From positions 1 to 41,897 of IMG/VR virus record IMGVR_UViG_3300007276_000098: DNA of 41,897 nucleotides; one strand, given 5' to 3'. Under the pieces are notes generated by a model. It was not told the origin of the DNA. It searched no databases and saw nothing but the letters and a program-made list of their open reading frames with translations. This DNA is from a virus. Positions 31,717 through 39,221 of the stretch are shown piece after piece. How positions within the stretch are numbered: the first letter of the stretch is position 1; each line of letters starts with the position of its first letter. Position numbers and translations under genes: made by a program.

Positions 31717-32196
31717 TCAGGCGAAGGGGTCGACGTCCTTGGGCTCCTCAGGAGCAGGGGCGGGGGCGCCTGTGGGCTCCTCGTCGGCACCAGCATCAAG
31801 CGGCATAGGCTTGGGTGTGGTCTTTTTCTTCTTAGTAGTTTTCTTAGGGGCCGGGGCCTCCTCGATGGTTTCTGCTTTCGGAGCCACTTCTTCCTTGACT
31901 ACTACCTTGGGAGCAGCCTTCTTGGTGAGACCAAAGAACTCTTCGACGGCCGGAGTGACGGGGCAGCTCGCGGCAAGGGAGGAAGGGGCAGCGACGGTAA
32001 GCATCTCCAGGGAGACGTCAGATCCGCACCACTCAAGGGCGAGGCCAGGCGTGTCCAGAATAAGGAGGCTGCGGCCGTATGCGTTCATGCGAACGTCTGT
32101 GAGACGGTTGGCTGCTACGATACGCGCCTTTCCGGGCTTAACCCCGAGGCTGCGAATGCTGATCGAACGGCAGCTGTATACTTTCTTGTTGTTCAT
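31717..32196 (-). CDS. Hypothetical virion-module protein with Lys/Pro/Glu-rich tail, 159 aa
   Basis: The first 90 residues form a small folded domain with several cysteines. Residues 95-159 are a low-complexity tail of Lys, Thr, Pro, Ala and Glu, ending in DVDPFA. It is the first gene after the capsid terminator, and its ribosome binding site (AGGAT) lies in a 12-base palindrome (32,205-32,216). The acidic, Pro-rich tail would suit a linker or interaction arm; the family is not recognised. Confidence 0.6.
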   Translation of the reverse strand: MNNKKVYSCRSISIRSLGVKPGKARIVAANRLTDVRMNAYGRSLLILDTPGLALEWCGSDVSLEMLTVAAPSSLAASCPVTPAVEEFFGLTKKAAPKVVVKEEVAPKAETIEEAPAPKKTTKKKKTTPKPMPLDAGADEEPTGAPAPAPEEPKDVDPFA

Positions 32197-32204
32197 AGTG
32201 TTTA

Positions 32205-32216
32205 TCCTGCGCAGGA
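32205..32216 (-). promoter_or_regulatory. 12-base palindrome over a ribosome binding site
   Basis: TCCTGCGCAGGA is a perfect inverted repeat. On the - strand its right half supplies the AGGA of the ribosome binding site for the gene that starts at 32,196. It could be a protein-binding site or a small RNA fold that hides the site. The only other element nearby is the terminator three bases away. Confidence 0.4.
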
Positions 32217-32218
32217 GT

Positions 32219-32258
32219 AAAAATAGGGGCAGAAGGCAATAACCCTCTGCCCCTATTA
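32219..32258 (-). terminator. Intrinsic terminator of the major capsid gene
   Basis: A perfect 12-bp stem (32,223-32,234 with 32,247-32,258) has a 12-base loop. On the - strand it is followed by TTTTTA, so it ends the capsid transcript about 30 bases after the capsid stop codon. The genes downstream must then be read by partial read-through or from another promoter, which would set capsid levels above those of the neck and tail genes. Confidence 0.85.
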
Positions 32259-32266
32259 GTTTAGCG

Positions 32267-32281
32267 GCTAGAAACTAGCCC
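32267..32281 (-). other. Small hairpin between capsid stop and terminator
   Basis: GGCTAG (32,267-32,272) pairs with CTAGCC (32,276-32,281) around an AAA loop. It lies in the short 3' untranslated region of the capsid gene, before the terminator hairpin. It may slow ribonucleases or form part of the terminator. Confidence 0.4.
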
Positions 32282-32288
32282 GGCTAGA

Positions 32289-33518
32289 TCAGGCTACCGT
32301 CGGTGCCGAGGTGCCGTTGTTGGTGAGCGTGAACTCGCCAGAAACGTTCATGGCCGTACCGCCGTCCTCGTGGAACAGGTTCGGGAGCTTAACGGAAGCG
32401 CCGACGAGCAGTGCCATGCCGAGACCCTTAACGTTACCGAAGCCAACGCCGCACTCTTCCCATGCTTCCATGTTGAAGAAACGACCTTCCTTGTTGATGT
32501 AGAACTGTGTGTTCTGCAGAACGAGGAAGCGACCCAGGAACTCAGGAGCGGGGAAGACGTAGATCTGACCCGGCTCAAGGATTGCTGCGTTGTCACGGAT
32601 CGTCGTGACGTAGGTGTAGCCACCGACAGTGGTGTACTTGTACCCACCGACGACGATTTCCTTGACGATCTCAAGACCAGCTTCCTGATCCGTCCACGCG
32701 AGGTGGTCGGCCCAGTCGAACTCGTGCATGAGAATGACGCGTGCCTTGACCTGGCGTGCTGCACAGATCTTGACAAGCGAAGCGAGAACCTCACGGTTGA
32801 AGGAGGTCTCCAGCGACAGAAGAATGTTGCTGTAGAACCCGTCGACCGGGGCGGCGCTTGCGGCGATCGTGGTGCCGTTAGCGCCAGCGGAAGCCTGAGT
32901 AATCTCGCCGGAGGCAAGGTAAGCAGCGAAGAGCGAAGCGCTACGGAAGTTCTTGCCCTTAACGTCGGCGGCGCCAACGGTCACGGCGGTAGTGGCGGAG
33001 GCGTCAGCGACGCGGCCAGCGTCAACGAGCTCGTTCTTACGAGCGATCGTTGCGAACATAAGGCCGATGCGGACGTGCTCCATGAACTTAACGTCCATCT
33101 GCTCCTGGATGTCCTTAACCGTGTTCTGCTCGATGACCTTGGTCAGCGGCATACGGTAAGAACGAAGCTCCTGCTCGGTCTTCTGGAAACGATCGGAGGT
33201 GATCGTCTGCATACGGATCGCGTAGCGGGGTGCCTGGATGTAGGTCTTGTCCGGCTCGCCACGCATGTTGATGCGCATGGCGATCGAGTCCGGCTCGAGG
33301 TCGTCGATGTAGACGAGAGACTCGTCAGAAACGTTGCGTGTCAGTTCAGCAACTGTAACCGTCTGGGGCGGAAGGATCCGGCGAGCAAACGAGTTCTCGC
33401 GGAGCTTCTCTTGGATGTAGAGGCCTGTGACCTCAGCAACCTTATCGAGATGCTCCCCACCACGGCTCAGTGCCTCACCGAACATGTCGTTGAATTCTTT
33501 ACCATCAATCGGGTTCAT
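32289..33518 (-). CDS. Major capsid protein (HK97-fold type), 409 aa
   Basis: I assign the major capsid from size, position and content. It follows protease, core-like genes and a decoration candidate, has the strongest ribosome binding site (CAGGAG) and a strong codon bias, and is framed by a leader and a terminator. Residues about 80-180 (YIQAPRYAIRMQTITSDRF and onward) look like the long strand and spine helix of the fold, and residues 255-400 like the A and P domains. Near the N-terminus LDKVAEV (K26) matches the motif found throughout the head proteins and may mark the end of a removed N-terminal piece. Confidence 0.82.
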   Translation of the reverse strand: MNPIDGKEFNDMFGEALSRGGEHLDKVAEVTGLYIQEKLRENSFARRILPPQTVTVAELTRNVSDESLVYIDDLEPDSIAMRINMRGEPDKTYIQAPRYAIRMQTITSDRFQKTEQELRSYRMPLTKVIEQNTVKDIQEQMDVKFMEHVRIGLMFATIARKNELVDAGRVADASATTAVTVGAADVKGKNFRSASLFAAYLASGEITQASAGANGTTIAASAAPVDGFYSNILLSLETSFNREVLASLVKICAARQVKARVILMHEFDWADHLAWTDQEAGLEIVKEIVVGGYKYTTVGGYTYVTTIRDNAAILEPGQIYVFPAPEFLGRFLVLQNTQFYINKEGRFFNMEAWEECGVGFGNVKGLGMALLVGASVKLPNLFHEDGGTAMNVSGEFTLTNNGTSAPTVA

Positions 33519-33559
33519 AATTAACTCCTGGTGTTCAGGGGGCTAGAGAGTAGTGTTAT

Positions 33560-33578
33560 CCTCAGAAAAAGTCCGAGG
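33560..33578 (-). promoter_or_regulatory. Hairpin in the capsid leader
   Basis: On the - strand CCTCGGA pairs with TCTGAGG (one G-U pair) around CTTTT. It lies about 40 bases upstream of the capsid start, within a 131-base gap. It could be a 5' stabiliser for the capsid mRNA. No clear sigma70 promoter is seen in the gap; a promoter for the phage sigma factor could lie there. Confidence 0.4.
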
Positions 33579-33604
33579 TATTGGGGGTATGTATGTAGTG
33601 TAGG

Positions 33605-33636
33605 TAGGTGACCAGCCCCTGAGGACCAGTCACCTA
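33605..33636 (-). other. Hairpin upstream of the capsid leader
   Basis: TAGGTGAC (33,605-33,612) pairs with GTCACCTA (33,629-33,636) with a 16-base loop that can itself fold weakly. It lies directly after the stop of the decoration-protein candidate. No T-run follows on the - strand, so termination there would be weak; an mRNA processing site that separates the capsid message is another option. Confidence 0.45.
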
Positions 33637-33649
33637 GTTAGCCAGTCGA

Positions 33650-34144
33650 TCAGGCGATGGTCTGAACCATCGGGAGCGAGAAGAAGCAGAAGAACGCCTT
33701 GCCGCCCGAGATACGCTCGATGCGGCCGTAGTAGCGTGCGCCTGCAACGGCGGCCGCGACACCGTCGAACTTGCCAGCGTCGATAGCGACAAAGTCGCCA
33801 ACGCCGGGAAGAACGCCGTCGGCCCAGGAATCAGCCGGGAGGCCGATGTCTACGCCGTTACCGCGGATACCGGAGAGCATGCCGCTCTCGGTGTTGCGTG
33901 CGGCCAGGTCGTCCTGGAACGCGTCGCCCTGCTCAGACATAACGTCCGAACGGGTCGAGTCTACGAAGTTGACGTAGCAGGGGTCGCCTGTCGTCGGGAC
34001 AGCGGCGTAGCCCCCGGACCCGAAGGCTACCGGAGCGCCCTCAAGGAATACCGTGGAGCCGTCGGTGGGGATGGACTGAAGGTTGATCGAGGAGATCTTG
34101 GCGTTCATGCCGACCTTAGTCGAAGTTTTACGGAAACGGGCCAT
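33650..34144 (-). CDS. Capsid decoration or head-stabilising protein candidate, 164 aa
   Basis: The protein is Gly/Ala-rich and beta-rich, with a basic N-terminus and no Cys motif beyond two isolated cysteines. The gene lies immediately upstream of the major capsid gene, the common position of decoration proteins in many tailed phages. The central segment contains GVGDFVAIDAGKFDG, which reads like the beta tulip core of such proteins. The call rests on position and composition. It starts 1 base after the preceding stop. Confidence 0.5.
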   Translation of the reverse strand: MARFRKTSTKVGMNAKISSINLQSIPTDGSTVFLEGAPVAFGSGGYAAVPTTGDPCYVNFVDSTRSDVMSEQGDAFQDDLAARNTESGMLSGIRGNGVDIGLPADSWADGVLPGVGDFVAIDAGKFDGVAAAVAGARYYGRIERISGGKAFFCFFSLPMVQTIA

Positions 34145-34145
34145 G

Positions 34146-34496
34146 TTACTTTACCAGTGTAGTAAGTGTGTTGAACAGTCGAGCCTCAGGATCATCTGAG
34201 GACGCTGTTTTAGAGATTTCAGAGCTGTTGGTCAGGCGACCCAGGCTAATTCCGCCCGAGCGCATCTCTACAGCTTTCTTGTATACTTGAAGGGACTCCG
34301 GAGAGGCCGTGAACTCCGCGGTCTTCTCGATGATATCGTCCGGGTCGATCTGGCCGTTAGCTACAAGGTTCATTACCTCATAGACAACGGCCAGTTCGAC
34401 CTGTACAGCGGCCGCCTTGACCAGAGCTTCGTCCTTGAGGGCGAGCTCGGCCATGGCTTCCTTAATCAGAGAATCGTCAACAGAGACTAACGTCAT
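34146..34496 (-). CDS. Small helical head-assembly protein with KxA motifs, 116 aa
   Basis: A helical, Ala/Glu/Val-rich protein carrying four copies of the head motif: LIKEA (K12), LVKAA (K27), IEKTA (K58) and ISKTA (K96). Motif spacing divides the protein into pieces of 15 to 40 residues. Genes of this size between prohead protease and capsid are usually scaffold or internal core proteins, and those of T4 are cut up during maturation. No family is recognised. Its start overlaps the stop of the preceding gene by 1 base. Confidence 0.6.
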   Translation of the reverse strand: MTLVSVDDSLIKEAMAELALKDEALVKAAAVQVELAVVYEVMNLVANGQIDPDDIIEKTAEFTASPESLQVYKKAVEMRSGGISLGRLTNSSEISKTASSDDPEARLFNTLTTLVK

Positions 34497-34699
34497 TACG
34501 CAGAGAGGATGTCGTAGGCCATAAGCATCTTGGCTACTGCCAAGCGACTGTTAGGCTCGTTGTTAGGAGTCTCGAGCGACTCCGCAAGCTTACTCACCAG
34601 CTCGCTGCTAGAGGAGGTTTCTTGCGAAGTGTTGTTTGTGTTAACCTCGGGAGCAGCGCAGGCTGCTTTCACGAGGTCTTCCATGTCAGAGAAAAGCAC
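34496..34699 (-). CDS. Very small head-assembly protein, 67 aa
   Basis: This short protein starts with GTG (34,699), preceded by GAGGTAACC as ribosome binding site; an ATG five codons on is an alternative. A Ser/Thr/Asn-rich stretch (residues about 20-33) separates two helices. It carries LVKAA (K11) and VSKLA (K37). It sits in the middle of the core-protein series. Function unknown. Confidence 0.55.
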   Translation of the reverse strand: MLFSDMEDLVKAACAAPEVNTNNTSQETSSSSELVSKLAESLETPNNEPNSRLAVAKMLMAYDILSA

Positions 34700-34710
34700 T
34701 AAGGGTTACC

Positions 34711-35226
34711 TCAGCCTTCTTCGGACATGATCTCGGCAGTCATCTCGGCGAGAAGCTCAGCGAACTGGGCTGCGTCGTCTTCGGGGCCGCTGGCTACCTT
34801 CTCGATGTCGTCGGCCGTGATGCCAATGGCACCAAGCTCCTGACCGAGACGATGGGCGAGGACGTAGTTGGCCTCGAGGGCGGCCTCAGCCTCCTTGTCA
34901 AGGTCGCCTTCTTCGTCGACCTCTTCCGAGACCTCCTCAGCAGCTTCCTCAGCGGGGGCTTCCTCGGACTCTTCCGAAAGCTCCTCGGCGATCTTCTCCA
35001 GGGTCTGCTCGGTGAGCTCAACGCCCATCGAGAGAAGCTGGCTGGCCGAGAGGCCCTCGTCGCCGAAGCCGCCGTCGGCAGCCTCTTTCTCAAGCTCGCC
35101 CATGGCGTCGCTCAGGATATCAAGTGCCAGGTCGCTTTCGGCGTAAGCCTCGGTGACCGTAGCAATCTTGGCCTGAAGCTCAGCAGCCTCAAGCTCGACT
35201 TTAATGTCTGTAAGTCGCTTGTTCAT
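34711..35226 (-). CDS. Acidic scaffold/core-like protein with five KxA motifs, 171 aa
   Basis: The protein is almost wholly helical and extremely acidic, with residues about 80-120 a run of Glu, Ala and Asp. It carries QAKIA (K20), LEKEA (K47), LEKIA (K78), LDKEA (K111) and IEKVA (K143), spaced about every 30 residues. Composition and position just upstream of the capsid genes fit a scaffolding or core protein that is removed by proteolysis before DNA packaging. I chose ATG 35,226 because the longer frame upstream runs through the next gene. A weak purine site precedes the start. Confidence 0.65.
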   Translation of the reverse strand: MNKRLTDIKVELEAAELQAKIATVTEAYAESDLALDILSDAMGELEKEAADGGFGDEGLSASQLLSMGVELTEQTLEKIAEELSEESEEAPAEEAAEEVSEEVDEEGDLDKEAEAALEANYVLAHRLGQELGAIGITADDIEKVASGPEDDAAQFAELLAEMTAEIMSEEG

Positions 35227-35257
35227 GATTAAATCAGGGGGGTTGGGGTAGAACGGA

Positions 35258-35662
35258 TCAGCCGAGGTTGCGCTGCTTGTTGACCGTGCCCTTGGCACCG
35301 GAGAGGGCGTTGTCCTGCTCGGCACGGACGCTGGTGTCGTCACCCGGCTTGAGGGCACGACCATGCGTACCGGCAAGGCGAGCAGCAACTGCTTCCCAGC
35401 GGCTGCGGGGCGAAGCGATCGGAACTTCCGAACCAGCGCCAGCGGCGGGAACGGCAGCGGCGATCTTCTCCAGAACGGAGTCGACGAAGGAGTTAGCGAG
35501 GATCTCGCCACCGGCCCGAAGGTCCTCGGCGATCTTCTCATGGTCCTCGACGGCCAGGGCGGCCTCGGGGGTCTCGGTCATGTCGACGGCTGCAGCGACC
35601 TTCTCGGTCTCCTGAGCGAGGGAGCTGAACAGCGCCTCAAGGTCGTTGTTGTAGTCAGTCAT
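35258..35662 (-). CDS. Head-assembly protein with KxA motifs, 134 aa
   Basis: Residues 1-72 are helical and acidic and contain TEKVA (K21), HEKIA (K43) and LEKIA (K66). The last 60 residues are basic, Arg/Gly/Ala-rich and probably disordered (PRSRWEAVAARLAG and beyond). Division into an acidic motif-bearing half and a basic half recalls an internal protein with a removable propeptide. The start at ATG 35,662 has GAGGT as ribosome binding site; the longer frame upstream overlaps the protease gene. Confidence 0.6.
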   Translation of the reverse strand: MTDYNNDLEALFSSLAQETEKVAAAVDMTETPEAALAVEDHEKIAEDLRAGGEILANSFVDSVLEKIAAAVPAAGAGSEVPIASPRSRWEAVAARLAGTHGRALKPGDDTSVRAEQDNALSGAKGTVNKQRNLG

Positions 35663-35673
35663 TGGGTTATACC

Positions 35674-37086
35674 TCAGTGAGTAAGTAGTGGGTTGAAACG
35701 CGATGCGGCAGCTACGAAAGGAAGCCAGGGACGATCCGATTGGTTCGCCGGGTTCACACCCGCAACCTTGAACAGACAGTTGTCGAAGTTCAGGCTGACC
35801 TGAGCGACTGGAGACGTATCCACCCACTCCGCTAGTTTGCTAAAATCAATTGATGTTAGGTAACTGCAGTACTGAGTGAATGCCTCAGAGCCGCTACCAG
35901 GGTTAGTCCGCGTCACCGCCGGGGCCGAAGCCTCTTTAGTGAAGAACGGATCATGGAAAGAACGCTTTTCGATGAAGGGCTCGAGAGCCTGAACGACCTT
36001 ACGGTCAACATCGTCAAGTGTGAAACTGTCCGGGAAATCCCCAGGGCAGCTACTAGATAGTTTAGTCACCTCTGTGGGCTTAAGAAGCATACCCATAGAT
36101 GTCATGGATGCAAGTACTTTCTTTAGCTTGTATCCCTTCACGGCCTTGACTAGTGCCGGGTTGGGGGCGCAGCTCTGATACTTGTCCCGGGCCTTGCTCA
36201 TGATAAAGCTCAGCACCTTAGGATCTACCGGAGCGGATCCCAGCGACTTACCCATAGCGGGCTCTTCTTTGACCATATCCGCGACCTTATCAAAGTTGGT
36301 TCTAGAAGGAAGAACCGCCTGTGTAAGGCCCGTGGAGGCCACTTTCTTCAGTCCCCAAGCACTCCGGTCAGCCGGTGTGGTGACGTAAGAGATGTCAAAG
36401 AATCGGGGAAAGAAGTTGTAGGCGAAGACCCGACGGCCGTCCGGCATGCTACGGCCCATAAGGCTCGTCAGGTGCTCACAGTACTCGGCTCGTGTGCGGG
36501 CGCAATTCAGGCAGATCGAGCAGGTATCCGTTACAAGCTTAGCTCCCATAGAAAAGGGCACGGGCTCACCCGAGTCAATTTTCTGAATTAGTTCGGGATT
36601 TCTTGCCTCGTAGACAAATACGATGAGCTCGACTCGGTGCATCTTGTCGTTATATGCCGAGGCAATAACGTCGCCGATGGACTTGGTCGGGTCATTATTA
36701 GCGTGCCCTACGTATACGTGAGCAAAGTCTACGAAGGTCTTGTGTCCGTATCGGCCCATAGGGACCTGGAACATAGGAAGCTTCGGCTTGATCTTGTGCT
36801 TGATGATGTCCTGGACTTCCTTGGGGGGCGGATCGCCCTTCAGGCTCCACTCAGGGAAAGCATCTCCGTTGCGGTTAACACCCCAGTACTCGTGGGCACC
36901 CAGGGCGTTAAGGAGAATGTAGCGGCCCTCAGGACGGGGCTTGAGCTTCTCCATGGTCTCGACCAGGCTGTCCGGTGTGTAGCACGCGGAAGCAACCTTG
37001 GTAAGGGTCTGGGAGTGTACGGATACGTACTCCGGCCCCCAACCATCGGTGCAGCCACCGAGGTCAATGATCTTCTCAAAACCCAT
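35674..37086 (-). CDS. Prohead protease with long C-terminal extension, 470 aa
   Basis: The N-terminal part (about residues 50-240) has the features of the herpesvirus/T4-type prohead protease group. The segment GVNRNGDAFPEW is followed by GHANNDPTKSIGDV with H128, then by PFSMGAK with S179, a good candidate nucleophile. Next comes a cysteine cluster (C189, C192, C195, C203). After the protease part, 230 residues form a helical extension that may act as internal scaffold. Six KxA motifs (K30, K248, K267, K384, K417, K440) flank the protease core, suggesting that it processes itself. It would degrade the inner core and trim capsid proteins before packaging. AGGAAGG precedes the start. Confidence 0.75.
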   Translation of the reverse strand: MGFEKIIDLGGCTDGWGPEYVSVHSQTLTKVASACYTPDSLVETMEKLKPRPEGRYILLNALGAHEYWGVNRNGDAFPEWSLKGDPPPKEVQDIIKHKIKPKLPMFQVPMGRYGHKTFVDFAHVYVGHANNDPTKSIGDVIASAYNDKMHRVELIVFVYEARNPELIQKIDSGEPVPFSMGAKLVTDTCSICLNCARTRAEYCEHLTSLMGRSMPDGRRVFAYNFFPRFFDISYVTTPADRSAWGLKKVASTGLTQAVLPSRTNFDKVADMVKEEPAMGKSLGSAPVDPKVLSFIMSKARDKYQSCAPNPALVKAVKGYKLKKVLASMTSMGMLLKPTEVTKLSSSCPGDFPDSFTLDDVDRKVVQALEPFIEKRSFHDPFFTKEASAPAVTRTNPGSGSEAFTQYCSYLTSIDFSKLAEWVDTSPVAQVSLNFDNCLFKVAGVNPANQSDRPWLPFVAAASRFNPLLTH

Positions 37087-37997
37087 CAGCCTTCCTGACC
37101 GGCGGAGGTCCTGAGGTCGCGTAGACGCCGGACTGGCTTAGCCAGGTCCTCAGCCCTGCGCAGTCGCGGACCGGGAGGCATGGGGTTCGTGACCCCACCG
37201 AGGATATCATAGTTCTTCAGCACAGCCTGTGCGTGCTCTTGTTCACGCTTAGCAGCCTGGGCGGCCTGCCGCTGGCCGGACAGATCATTGGTCTGCTGAA
37301 TCATCTGCTTCGTCTCAGCATTAGCCCTATCGGTTCGGTTCGTCTGGATTGTATTGTAGGCCGCTCCGAGCTGATCGACACTACTGGCAACGTCCTTCAG
37401 GTTTTGGCGTACGTCCGGGCGGTACTTGTTACGGTCAGAGATCTCCTTCTGGGTCGTGGCCAGCTCCTTGACCATGTTGATGTCGGCAGCGGCCGGACCC
37501 ATGCGGTGCATACGCACCAGGGCGTTAGCGGCTACAGGCTTGCTGGCGGCTACGTCCGGAGCAAACGAACGCAGAACCTGGAAGTTCTGGCGGGTCTGCA
37601 TGGCGTTGGCCTCTTCACCCAGCATCGGGTGTTGTTGCATAGCGTGCTGCATGGCAGCCTCGTGTGACTTACGGCCGCGGATGGCGTTTACCGCCTGGAT
37701 GGCCAGAGGGGCAAGGCCCGCAAGCGCACCTGCAACAGCAGTACCTGCCATAATCTTCTCGCTGGTGCTCATCGCGGCGGTCTTCTCGTGACTCGTAACG
37801 ATGGCTACCAGGTGAGCCACTTTGACGAAGTCCTCCGGATCGCACATGCCGCTCATGGCCTCTTTGACCAGAACGTCCTGCTGCCCCGTACCGCGTGCGG
37901 TGGTCAGGGCTGCGGCGAACTTAGCCAAGTCTTGGTGCTCGGCCGCGCTAAGGTCACCTACAAGGCAATCTTTGAATGTTTCGTAGAGGTTGGACAT
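37086..37997 (-). CDS. Internal head protein candidate with membrane-type helix, 303 aa
   Basis: The first 75 residues hold four head motifs (LAKFA K26, LVKEA K45, FVKVA K59, HEKTA K72). They are followed at once by a hydrophobic Gly/Ala segment (about 84-107, MAGTAVAGALAGLAPLAIQA) able to span a membrane. The rest is helical, with much Gln, Ala and Met, and probably coiled. An N-terminal motif-bearing region before a membrane-type helix could be a propeptide. A role as internal or ejection protein is inferred. It lies between terminase and protease, where many phages have the portal, but it does not look like one. Confidence 0.55.
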   Translation of the reverse strand: MSNLYETFKDCLVGDLSAAEHQDLAKFAAALTTARGTGQQDVLVKEAMSGMCDPEDFVKVAHLVAIVTSHEKTAAMSTSEKIMAGTAVAGALAGLAPLAIQAVNAIRGRKSHEAAMQHAMQQHPMLGEEANAMQTRQNFQVLRSFAPDVAASKPVAANALVRMHRMGPAAADINMVKELATTQKEISDRNKYRPDVRQNLKDVASSVDQLGAAYNTIQTNRTDRANAETKQMIQQTNDLSGQRQAAQAAKREQEHAQAVLKNYDILGGVTNPMPPGPRLRRAEDLAKPVRRLRDLRTSAGQEG

Positions 37998-37998
37998 A

Positions 37999-39150
37999 TC
38001 AGACAGTGCTGGTCGGGTTGTTGGAGACGGATTGTTTAATGCCCCTATTCACATGATCGCGGGCCTTAGCGGCTGCGACGCCGCCAGTAGTTAGGGCGGC
38101 GGTAGTTACCCCAGTCACCGCGGCCCTCGGCCCGAAAGTCTTCAGGGCAGCCTTGATTTCACCCCGGGCCTCCTTGACGTGCTCGGCGCTAGTTTGCTCC
38201 TGGTCGCACATGGTTCGGCAGGCGCTATAGACGCTATCCAGAGTGTGGCAGAGGTAATCAGATACTGCCTGGTTGCTCTTCAGCGAGCTCTCAGCAACCA
38301 GGGCGGCTGAGGCCAGGCTGTCCAGCTCGTTGAACGTGCGGTCAAGCTCATATGTGCTGTTGATGCGGGAACCGATGGCCTTGACTTCCTTGGCGATCGG
38401 GGAGGCCCCGTTCACTACCGTAACTTCGGGCTCCGGGACGTTGCCGCCCGAACGCTTGAACGTCTCGGACTTAAGCTCTTTGTCGCTAGCCATTACGCCT
38501 GTAAAGGGGTGGCCCAGCTTCTCAAGCTCGGAGGCGACCTTCTCAAACACTACGTCAACAACCTTGTCGTTGTCCATGTCGACTGCGTGTGCGCACTTCT
38601 TGATATCCTCGTAGGGGTAACGGCCGTTGATCATGTACTCCTTGACAGTCTGGGTCAGGGAGGAGATGTCCTCGGAAAGCTTCTTAAGCTCGCCGACTTT
38701 CTTAGCAGAAACCTTCTTTTTGTGAGCCCCGCAGGTAGCGGCGATCTTATGGAGGGTATCGCAGGCCGTGCGGAGGCGACGGTCCTGCTCTTCGGGGGAG
38801 CCGTCAGCGGCCCAGGCTGTCAGGTTAGCACCGACCCCGGTATCCGGGTTGAGGTCACGAACGGCAGAGGCCACCTTTGCCAGGGGAGCACCCTCGCTTT
38901 GGCGGCCGTCAAGGATTTCGAGTACGGAGTCGAGGCTCCCGAGATCGAATGTGTACGTCTTATCCGATGCGGTCTTGCGCAGGATGTCGTTTGTTGCGTG
39001 GTTCACGGCGGATACAAGGCCTTGAATCTGTACGCGGCTAAGGTCATTATCCTCAGCGTGCTTGGCGATCTGTTCGTTCAGATCAGAGCTATCCATTACG
39101 TAGCCCTGAGCCAGACGGTTCGCCAGAATCTGTGTCTCAAACGAGTTCAT
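37999..39150 (-). CDS. Helical head protein with six KxA motifs, 383 aa
   Basis: The first 210 residues contain six copies of the motif: IAKHA (K30), LRKTA (K59), LAKVA (K92), LHKIA (K135), IKKCA (K185) and FEKVA (K204). The remaining 170 residues contain none of the strong form and end in a Gly/Ala/Val-rich hydrophobic helix (about 345-365) and a basic tail. This split suggests a removable N-terminal half and a stable C-terminal half. No family is recognised and no portal signature is visible. No ribosome binding site is clear. The gene has its own leader with a -10-like element. Confidence 0.6.
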   Translation of the reverse strand: MNSFETQILANRLAQGYVMDSSDLNEQIAKHAEDNDLSRVQIQGLVSAVNHATNDILRKTASDKTYTFDLGSLDSVLEILDGRQSEGAPLAKVASAVRDLNPDTGVGANLTAWAADGSPEEQDRRLRTACDTLHKIAATCGAHKKKVSAKKVGELKKLSEDISSLTQTVKEYMINGRYPYEDIKKCAHAVDMDNDKVVDVVFEKVASELEKLGHPFTGVMASDKELKSETFKRSGGNVPEPEVTVVNGASPIAKEVKAIGSRINSTYELDRTFNELDSLASAALVAESSLKSNQAVSDYLCHTLDSVYSACRTMCDQEQTSAEHVKEARGEIKAALKTFGPRAAVTGVTTAALTTGGVAAAKARDHVNRGIKQSVSNNPTSTV

Positions 39151-39183
39151 ATGATATACCGGTAGGTGGGCTCTTCGCCCAAG

Positions 39184-39207
39184 GGATGGCCATCCACTAT
39201 TAGTATA
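39184..39207 (-). promoter_or_regulatory. Possible late promoter and 12-base palindrome
   Basis: On the - strand TATACT (39,202-39,207) is a -10-like element without a matching -35. About 6 bases downstream is the perfect palindrome GGATGGCCATCC (39,184-39,195), followed by a small hairpin (TGGGC with GCCCA, 39,167-39,181). The 71-base gap lies between large terminase and the first motif-rich head gene, a sensible place for an internal late promoter read by the phage sigma factor. Confidence 0.35.
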
Positions 39208-39221
39208 TTACCCTACTAGCC

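Noticed and set aside
32370-33524. 384-codon open frame on the + strand opposite the capsid gene
   Set aside because: It mirrors the capsid gene almost exactly, has no ribosome binding site and yields an unlikely composition. Strong codon bias on the coding strand removes antisense stops, as is also seen opposite the 327-aa protein and sheath genes.
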